64,000 nucleotides of DNA, from NCBI GenBank assembly GCA_020698575.1, contig CM036239.1, forward strand, positions 45,907,763 through 45,971,762, given 5' to 3'. Positions within the stretch are counted from its first letter, which is position 1, and each line of letters begins with the position of its first letter. Under the pieces are notes generated by a model. The model searched no databases. It had not been told where the DNA came from and worked only from the letters and a program-made list of their open reading frames with translations. The translations under genes and the position numbers were made by a program. The stretch is from Bostrychus sinensis (Eukaryota > Chordata > Actinopteri > Gobiiformes > Eleotridae). Below, piece by piece: positions 55,444 through 64,000 of this stretch.

Positions 55444-55689
55444 TTGGTTCATAACTGACATTTTTCTCATTTACAGTAAGACTCTATCTCCAATTATTTT
55501 TAAGCCAGAGCCTTTTGCATATTTGATGTCAAAAAACTGTATTTTAGAGAAAAAAAACCTGGCGCCCAAACGGTTGAGACCTAGATCAACTACATGCCCA
55601 TAGGACTGAATCTTTTTAAGGCCCTGATTTTGGCAAAATCAAATATAATACCTTTTAAATACTTTTAAGACCTTGGGGCTGCCCTGTAT

Positions 55690-57110
55690 ACACAAATGCT
55701 GAGCATTTTGTCAGCAGAAGAACACAGGAAGTGGGCCAGAAAAGGTAAGTACGTATATCTGTGTTCACCTGATAAACTACTGGTGGTGGAAAGTTGGCGA
55801 GAGTGGGCGGAGACAGAAGTCAGGAAGTAAGGACGACACAGTCATCATTGTACCAGTCCAATTCCAAGATAAATGTGAATGATTTATTGTGGTGGTGACC
55901 CCTGAAAAAGAGGGAACTGCTGAAAAAAGAAGTCAGTCATGAAAGCCATTGATTCACATCAATGGGTGCTCACTTTTTTTTTCTGATTTGAAGTTTTTGT
56001 GATATAGTCAGATAATATCAACATATGAACAGAGACAGATAGATGAATGTAGTAGGTGCCCTGTCAGCCCTGTGGCAAAATTATAATTGTAGACACATTA
56101 TTTGAACTGGGCGTCTTGCCCGAGGACACAACTACAGTTTGCACTGGGTCAGTTTGGAATCAAACCCCTAGCCCTTCGCGTAACCTCCTGTGCCTCTGTC
56201 GCCTCTATGTTTTTTTTTTTTGTTGTTGTTGTTTTTTTACAGAATAATTATACAAAACCCAAATGCCATGTTGTAATACTATATGAAAACACAATGTCTT
56301 CAAGTACTAGTTTTTGTCTTCCAGGTTTATTTCCGTATTTGCATTATCGCCCTTGTGCATACTGTCATACTTTAATTGTCTGTTACCTTTGTGAAAGTTA
56401 CATTAGAGTTAACGCTGATTTAAGGATTTTTACAGTGAAAGACCTGAGATATATATAAATAAAAGCCTGGGTGACTGGGATCAGAGAGACCATGGGAAAA
56501 ATACATAAACTTTGCTAAGACTTATTTCCTGCCTACTCATTGTCTATTTTTTATACATGTTTAACCAAACGCACAGTAAACAGTATTCATGACAGCCAAT
56601 TCAAAAACATGAGTCAAGTTCGGTCAGACTTAATATTTTTGGTATATTGTGTAGACAAAATAAAAACATTCATTGTCTGACCTTGACCTACAGCACATAG
56701 TCTTTTCAAGCACTGAACACTTTCAGCTACAAAATTCAAAATAAGGAGATTACAATTACAATCACATCCCCCATTTCACAACAGCACCTGGAAGCCTTTA
56801 ATTACTTCCATTCATGCATGATGACTGTTAGTGCCTGGAAATGTTGTGTTCTTTGAATTAGTGGAAAACTAAAATAGTCAGAAATTCTTATTAAAAAAAG
56901 AAAAGATGCTTTAGGAAAGGCTCAAAATAGATGGACAATATTTATTCATTCATAATAACATGGAACACTGAGGTCATGAATCAGATTGTTAGGAGGTAGG
57001 ACAGTCATCATTAATGCATTTACTGTATACGTCCAACTGCCTACTAATGCTTCTCAGTCAATAACGGTTTAGGATTAAGTGCATGTTTTTTGCATTTGTT
57101 TATTAATGTA
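55690..57110. other. Intergenic with a SINE fragment
   Basis: 56090-56180 (gggcgtcttgcccgaggaca, gtttggaatcaaacccctag) is a minus-strand piece of the SINE seen at 36110-36295. 56480-56840 is less repetitive and could be conserved non-coding sequence. No gene recognised. Confidence 0.4.
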
Positions 57111-57112
57111 TT

Positions 57113-57330
57113 TAAAGGTGCCATATTATGCAAAATCGACTTTTTTGAGCTTTTGACAATGTTGTTTCCACCTCAAAAACAACCTGGAGTATTATGTAGT
57201 TTCATTCACACATGTTTAAGTAATCCTGTATGCTGAGGCCATCCATTTCCCAAGAGCTGAAAATGCTCGGTCTCACCACTTTATGTAGACTTGTGTTTCT
57301 AGATCCCGTACACTGTCACCAGACTTGTTC
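57113..57330. repeat. Family F repeat, best-preserved copy
   Basis: aaaggtgccatattatgcaa, cacatgtttaagtaatcctg, aagagctgaaaatgctcggt and gacttgtgtttctagatccc. Compare 22590-22960 and 28808-29000. Confidence 0.55.
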
Positions 57331-59439
57331 TGATAATTTCAGCAAACCACCGTCACCGTAACTACAAAGCAGTCAGCTTATTTATGCGTGTTAGCGCTCC
57401 ATGGATAATAGCTGTGCTAAATAGCCATTTTATGCTTGCTCCAGAATTTCCAGAGCAGTGGCAGCTGTAGAAAAGAGATGAAGAGATGTGTGCAGTACAT
57501 TGAGATGGCTGGAGAAAGGGACAGTGCTAACTACTTTGCCACTGTGCTGATGTTGAGGTTCTCTTTTGCTGCAATGGATAGAATTAGGATAAGTTTAGAC
57601 ATTTACAGAGGAGGGAGAGTGAAGGATGCAGAGGTGAGAGATAATTTCCTCAGACTATTGCAGTGCAGTGTTACTATGGCTGTATTGTTATGACTTTAGC
57701 TGGCATTAAATGGAACAATGCAAAGCAGTGATTAACCAGAAATTTGGTTTATTTAAACAAAGAGGAGGTGGAAGTTTGAATACAGGATGTTGTGGTCTGA
57801 TGATGCATTTGCCTCAAAAATACAACATTTCATGGAGATGTGTAGAGTGGAAAACATAAACACTGCATGCAAGATACGTCATTTACATTTAACAGCGTAA
57901 TTACTGGCTAGACATTAGAGCAGGCTGTATAACAACTAGTCATTTTAAACTCAGTATCACATTACATTGAATAGTTTTATCCTGAAGGAAGTTGGACCCA
58001 TTTACTGCAATTGGTGCCAGTCGAGCTAATGCTAAGCTAATAATGAGTAACAAAAGAGGAACTAGGAAGTCATTGACACGGGACAGACATTTTAATTTGG
58101 TGGTGGCTTACTTCCCGTTATATCAATGTGCAGGCGCTTCCTAAAGACCTGCCAAGTTTAATGGGTTAGAGATCGCAGACTAATAGGATAAAGCTGTAGG
58201 CTAATGCTAATGCTAGGGCAATACAGGAGATGAGGGACAACAACAAAAGAGTGACGATAGTAAGACGATAGTAAAGAAAATAATGCATTATTCTTTGCAA
58301 CTATTCTGCATTTTTTGTTTTTCACATGCACATACTTCTGATTTAAATAAACAATAAAACTTCACAATAGGGGTTTATAGGCTAGATTTTCCTTTTATAG
58401 TTTAATATTCTGGCAATGAGTCCCTTAAATCATGTTTGGTGAGTGTCAGAGTCTTCTTTCCTTTCAGCTTTTTCCTTCTGGGGTCGCCACAGCAGATTAT
58501 CTGATTTCATAGAGTATAATGATTTGCATCAACATTTTACAACTGGATGAGATAATATAACACAATATGTGCATGTAAGATTATGGCCCTATAAGCCTAG
58601 GAGCAACATTTAACAACAGTGTGAAAATATAAAGAGGAACAGATTACTTCATGGTAGTTCAATGTTAATTTAAGCAGAAGACTTTTCAATATGGCAGTGT
58701 TAACAACTGGTCAACTCTGCTGAACTGCACACCACAGCATTGAAATTTGAGCAAATTAACATCTGCTTTCTGACACTCGTGTATCACTCATACACGTGAG
58801 TACTGATGAGTTTTTTTTTTTACTTCTCCAGCACCACATCACCTAAAAACACTAAAAAGGGCAACAAGACCACTGACTTTCACCTTACACAGAACTGACT
58901 AACACACAGCGCACCTCATCCTGCTTTTTAGTTATTCAAAATATTACTTAGAACTTTAATTAACAACACGCTCCCTTACCTCAAATGCCTCAAGCTCATG
59001 CTTTGGACATCAACAGATTTGGTCAAATGCACCACAGGGGCTAAAGACAGAACTGCAGCTCAAGAGAAGGCTTCAGATCAAGCTAAGGTTTGTATTCAGA
59101 CACTTGAGAAAGTATGGCACATGAACTTGAAAACAGAAGCAGGAGGAAGAATATAGTACGTGTTATCAGCCTTTGTTTTGTGTTTGTTTTGGAAAACAAA
59201 AACTTAATAAATATAATCAGAAAAAAATGTCACACCCAGTGACCCACAGTGATAAAGCATTGCCCATTTGCTTTCCACATAACATTACTGAGAAATCGCT
59301 GTCTCATTCAGGAACCAGGACTTTTGTCTCCTCTTTCCACAGAATCCGATTATTATTACAGACATTTTTCGCCCAAACCAGAAACAGCTGTAGCAGTGTT
59401 TATTTGAAAAATGCTTTCCACTTCCGTTTGTGGCTGCCA

Positions 59440-59474
<35 letters not shown>

Positions 59475-60600
59475 AAACAAACAAACAAAAAAAAAACAAA
59501 ACAATTGGAGCTATTTGGGAAGTATATAGAGTTGAAACATGTCAAAATTCAATCAATAAATAATTTTCAAAATCCAAGCTGTAACTTGTTCTATCTCCAA
59601 GCAAACCCAAATATATATGTTATGTACAGTCATTGCTATTATAAATGTACTTGTTGATACAGTTTTCTCCTATCCTATATAGCAACAAGAAAAAAAAAGA
59701 GGTAACTTATTGTGGGTATTGGAGAAGCAGACAGGAGCAATGATACAAGCTATGTTTGCTATAATGGGGCCACACTAAAACAACTGACTTTAACTTCTAC
59801 AACTGTAAAAACCAGTGTGTGTTCCATTAAAGGGACTTACAGCCATTTTTTTTACTTTTAAATTGACATTGTAATAGTTATGTGTATAAGGAATTTTTGG
59901 CACAATAGAAAGAGCATTTACCACAGAACTGGAAGATTTGAGCAATAAGAGAATGTGCCACTGTGCTATTATACCCATTACAACTTAACAGGGTTTATAG
60001 CTTAGCTTTATCCAATTCATTGTAATTAAATGAGTTTTGGAAGGATACATTTTGACTAAGCTTCTTTTAACCTAAATTTGCCCCATGTGTGGACGCACTA
60101 ATTATTTATACAAGCCTTTTATCCAAATAAATGTGGGGCTATTACACCTGGTTGCAATTAGCATCTTAGCATGTGCCTTACTGTAAGTGCTACCACTTGG
60201 GAAGCAGTGCATAAAAGAGACTTAAGGCCTCAATTAGAGCTAGTGTAAAAGTGAAGCGTGAGTGCAGACACGTCAGTCCAGCCCCGCCCCACCTGGAGGC
60301 TTTCGCGCTCTCTCTTTCCTCTCACTGTCTGGCCTTGGTCTGATGAGCTGGAGCCCAGACAGTGAGCGATGTGTGGGGACTCACGTAGGCCAGTGCCAGC
60401 TCAGAGCTGCCACTGACAGAACGGAGGCAGAAGTGGAGAAGTGACAGGCTGTTGATACATGCGGCTAGTTCCTCCTCACTGAGCAAGAATAGGGAAAAAG
60501 AGGTTTCAACATGTATTAGTGAGAAATTGCATCTTCATTGGCACATGCATAATTTTATAGAAGGATAAATATGCTGAAAGGATATACTAAAAGATGATTT
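57330..60600. other. Intergenic, no gene recognised
   Basis: 58465-58560 (tttccttctggggtcgccac) resembles an RTE-type LINE piece. 59441-59473 is a long A-run followed by (AAAC)n. 59721-59742 holds a recurrent 22-mer. 60240-60440 is GC-richer without a recognisable product. Confidence 0.35.
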
Positions 60601-62750
60601 ATGTCTTAAAATATTTCTATATGCCCTATTCTATTGTATTCTAAGCGCAAAATAAAATGCAAAAATCTACCCTTGTTAAATGAAGATATATGGTCCCTTT
60701 TGAGACAAAGGGACCACGCCCTCAAGATGGCACTCAAAAGCAAGAAAGACCATGATAGGCATTCATTCACTAAATTGAGAAATAAAGTTACAAAAGAGCT
60801 AAAAAAGGTAAAAGGAAATGCTAAAGATATCTGGCAAAACTTAAAAAAAGAGAGAAGAATAAAGAGAAAAAATAATAATAATTGAAAAAAGACCAATAAA
60901 ACAGGAAATAGAGGAAAAAGTATATGAAGACACAATTATGGTTTCCAATGCTTTTAATCATTATTTCATCAGAATCCAGGGTTCTGATCAGTCTAGTTGT
61001 TCAGTTGTATCACTGAATACTACTGCTCCTATACTGACCTTTAGAGAGATGACATATTCTAAAATAGAAACAATAATTTCATCTATAAAAACATCAAAGG
61101 CAAAAGATGTCTATGAAATGGATACTCTGTTTTTAAAAACTAATACAGATGCACTTCATTCCATCTATTTGTAAAATTATAAATTGGTCCATTAATGAAG
61201 GAGTGTTTCCCACAGCAGTAATTACACCAATCTTTAAATCAGGACAGCAAATGGATATAAGCAATTATAGACCTATAAGTATTCTCCCAGCAATATCCGT
61301 TTTAGAAAAATTAATAGAGCAAATCTTAGAGAAAATCATCTTACATTTGAATTCTACTGCGTTCACATTGCATCCTTTGCAATTTGGATTCAGAAAACAT
61401 CAGTCCACTGAAATGGCAAATATATACCTAATTGAGAATATTAAAGCTAAACTAAATAAGGGGGTTGTGTTTGGTGCAGTTTACCTCGACCTCAGAAAAG
61501 TATTTGACATGGTTAATTGTGACATCTTAATTACCAAATAATCAAAATTAAAATTTTCACCAAAAGTTATACAGTGGGTTAAATCATATTTGAAAAATAG
61601 GAAGCAATGTGTGCGAGTAGAAAACAAAATATCTGATGTAGTGTCTAATCATATAGGTGTGCCCCAGCTGCAAACTATCAATTATACACAAGTGATATGA
61701 TAATTTACATGCATGAAAAAACTAAACAACAGGCTACCAAGAAGCTGTCATCTGGAATGGTGTCAGTTTGTGATGGGCAAGCAATAAAATAAATACATGA
61801 GTACAAGTATTTGGGTATTATAATGGACTCACAACTGTCCTTCAAAACACATGTCAAAAATGTAACAAACAAAATCTAATTTAATTTGGTAAACTTTAGA
61901 CACATTTGCAATAATCTGACAACAGACACTTCAAAATTATTCTTAAGTGCCACAATTCTTTCTCACATGAATTCCTGTCTGACGAGCAGGACCACACTGC
62001 TGCCCAGAGAAAGATTTTATAAGCAGACCATGAAAACACTCGACAGAAAGTCAAACTCTTATCATTACTGTAAAATCCTGAGCAAATATATTTTTTTAAG
62101 TTGGGAAAACATTATTATTTATTCATACATTATACTTGTCTATAAAATTCTTCATGGTTTGGCCCCACCACCATTAATGGAATTCATTCAGTTAAACTTA
62201 AACACAAGGACCCGGTCATCTCACGGAGGAGACTGCAAAATTCCATTCAGAAAAACAGCATTTGGACAATCGGCCTTTTCAGTACGAGCTTCACACTCCT
62301 GGAATACAGTCCCTTCAGAACTGAGAAACATAACATCTTTTAACATCTTTATTATATCTATTAAACAGTGGCGGCTGGATAATCAGACATGTCCACATAA
62401 CTTGGACTAATATGTTTTTCAACTAACATTTTGTTTGTAATCTTCTTACTGTCTATGGAGAGACTGTTGTGTGTCTATTGTTTGGTCTTATCTGTGCTTC
62501 ATGTGCCTTGTGTGTTTTTAGCATGTTCCAGTTTTTCAAATCTGTTCTGATATCTCACTGACTTTTGTCTGTGCCATGTCCTGATTGTTTGTTATGTGCC
62601 TGTTATATGTCGTTTTTCTTTGCCATCAACCTGACAATGGGACTACAGATGAAAATTAGCCTGTTTAGCTAACACATTTACATGCTGGATTGATGAACAC
62701 ATGTTAATTAATGTGCACTCTTCCATATAAAATAAAATAAACATAAACAT
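60600..62750 (+). pseudogene. Non-LTR retrotransposon remnant (CR1/L2/Rex1-like), 5' truncated
   Basis: Degraded reverse transcriptase ORF on the + strand. 60634-60885 is a Lys-rich region; 61149-61541 has ISNYRPISILPAISVLEKLI and AVYLDLRKVFDMVN (RT motifs) before a stop. 61542-61670 continues to HIGVPQ. The YADD catalytic segment is then lost: the frame-shifted sequence reads TSDMIIYMHEK. 61886-62410 has the C-terminal region with LVYKILHGLAPP and SWNTVPSELRNITSF. The tail ends in aaataaaataaacataaac near 62750. The endonuclease domain is absent. Dead copy. Confidence 0.75.
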
Positions 62751-62856
62751 ATGCATTTACTGAAGGACAGTTATTAGAAAGGTAAAGCATAAGTAGCAGC
62801 TAGTTTCTCTAGTGAGTAGTGATGAAAAGGGATACTTCAACATGCAAAGATACATA

Positions 62857-64000
62857 CAGATGCAAGAAAAAGTATGTGAACCCTTTGGAATTACTTGGAC
62901 TTCTGCATGATTTGGTCCTAAAATGTGATCTGATGAAGTTACAACAATAGACAAACACCATATGCTTAAACTAATGCTGCCGAAAAATTATTTATGTAAA
63001 CATTCACAGTGCAGGATTGAAAAAGTATGTGACCTTTGGATTTAATAATTGGTTGACCCTCCTTTAGCAGCAATAACCTCAACCCAACATTTTCTGTAGT
63101 GAAGATCAGACCTTCACAATGGTCAGGAAGAATTTTGGACCATTTCTCTTTACAAAACTGTGAATGCTAAGGGGTTAAGTTCAGCAATATTCTTGGGATG
63201 TCTGGTGTGAATTGCGGTTTTGAGGTCATGCCACAGCATCTTAATTGGATTGAGGTCAGGACTCTGACTGGGCCACTCCAGAAGATGTATTTTCTTTTGT
63301 TGAAGCCATTCTGTTGTTGATTTGCTTCTGTGCTTTGGGTCAGTGTCCTGTTGCATCGCCCATCCTCTGCTGAACTTCAGTTGGTGGACAGATGGTCTTA
63401 AGTTTTCCTGCAAAATGTTTTGATAAACTTGGGAATTCATTTTGCTGTCGATGATAGCAATCCATCCAGGCCCTGAGGCAACAAAGCAGCCCCAAACCAT
63501 GATGCCCCCTCCACCATACTTCATAGTGGGGATGGGGTTTTGATGTTTGTGCGCTGTGCCTTTTTTCCCCACAGATAGCGTTGTGTGTTACTTCCAAACA
63601 ACTCAACTTTGGTTTCATCTGTCCACAGAATATTTTGCCAGTAGTTCTGTGGAACACCTAAGAGCTCTTTTGCAAACTTTAAACGTGCAGCGATGTTTTT
63701 TGGACAGCAGTGGCTTCCTCTGTAGTGTCCTCCCATGAAGTCCATTCTTGTTTAATGTTTTAACCCTTGTAGATTTGTGAACAAAGATGTTAGCTTGTGC
63801 CAGAGATTTCTGTAAGTCTTAGCTGACACTCTAGGATTCTTCTTAACCTCACTGAGCATTATGTGCTGTGCTCTTGCAGTCATTTTTACAGGATGACCAC
63901 TCCTAGGGAGAGTAGCAACAGTGCTGAACTTTCTCCATTTATAGACAATCTTTTGTACCGTGGACTTCTGAACATCAAGGTTTTTAGAGAGACTTTTGTA
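62857..64000 (-). pseudogene. Tc1-like transposon, broken transposase, cut by the window end
   Basis: The left terminal repeat starts CAGATGCAAGAAAAAGTATG after a TA at 62855-62856. The transposase runs leftward from beyond 64000. Visible: an HTH remnant (KSLSKNLDVQKSTVQKIVYK), LPRSGHP, WTDETKVELFG, MVWGCF, QQDTDPKH and SPDLNPIKMLW. The third catalytic acid (Glu in the usual LNPIExLW) is Lys, codon AAG at 63240-63242 on the minus strand. Frameshifts are visible near 63690 and in the A-run near 63570, so it cannot make a working enzyme. Confidence 0.85.

Larger units (their letters stand above)
52695..55577 (+). mobile_element. piggyBac-like non-autonomous element with internal duplication
   Basis: About 2.88 kb from TTAA (52695-52698) to a decayed TTGA (55574-55577), inserted into the family C body. 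Termini CCCACTAAGCGCCA and (reverse complement) CCGTTTGGGCGCCA share the GCGCCA core. It contains two copies of a ~0.8 kb GC-rich block and a short acidic coding remnant, but no catalytic domain. Confidence 0.6.
50874..55686. mobile_element. Composite family C element holding a hAT and a piggyBac-like insertion
   Basis: Outer ends CAGGGTAGCTCCAGG and (reverse complement) CAGGGCAGCCCCAAGG, each flanked by TA. The family C body is split twice. Reading through the two inserts gives gtacaacactgaaaaactta, tttgacaatttaa and then gacctagatcaac, the order found reverse-complemented in 7769-8351. Confidence 0.7.

Noticed and set aside
57436..57693. 85-codon plus-strand frame
   Set aside because: No domain, no splice or promoter context, lies next to a family F repeat; probably chance.
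60606..60935. 109-codon minus-strand frame rich in Phe/Leu
   Set aside because: Antisense of the Lys-rich part of the LINE remnant; the hydrophobic look is a by-product.

Overview
The window is vertebrate nuclear DNA, almost certainly from a teleost (probably percomorph) fish. It is AT-rich, with small GT-AG exons, long introns and very many short DNA transposons, mostly hAT and piggyBac-like MITEs plus Tc1-like elements. A 5S-derived SINE, tRNA-derived SINEs and the degenerate 'ggataggctccag' repeat common in fish are also present. I cannot name the species.

Only two protein-coding genes are supported, both on the + strand, in the same order and orientation as human RBM17-PFKFB3 on 10p15. 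(1) rbm17 (SPF45), 11 coding exons, 24-15892, poly(A) signal at 16047; the window starts 23 bases before its ATG. (2) pfkfb3, 14 constitutive coding exons plus two optional 3' micro-exons, 25116-38212. It has a GC-rich TATA/E-box promoter at about 24.78-24.92 kb and an AU-rich 3' UTR ending near 39.3 kb.

The rbm17 introns, the 16.1-24.7 kb intergene, the pfkfb3 introns and the 39.3-64 kb flank are filled with repeats. Many insertions can be dated relative to each other because their target-site duplications (TSDs) are intact or an unoccupied copy of the target lies in the same window. A composite locus at 50.9-55.7 kb contains at least three nested elements. No gene is visible in the 24.7 kb right flank. 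It does hold a three-copy TAATTA/NF-E2-like module (45.8-47.0 kb) that looks regulatory, a dead non-LTR retrotransposon (60.6-62.7 kb) and a broken Tc1-like transposase cut by the window end.

The most interesting gene-level observations are in pfkfb3. Residues aligned with the human KEN-box Lys, with the last Ser of the DSGxxS degron and with the 'kinase-biased' Ser302 are all changed. The frame-switching 3' splice design of the mammalian gene appears conserved. In rbm17, a gene for a 3' splice-site-choice factor, one acceptor is a run of five CAGs. The rest of the novelty is in transposon structure: minisatellite-bearing hAT MITEs, hairpin-forming elements and nested insertions. I found no evidence of an unknown multi-gene system.
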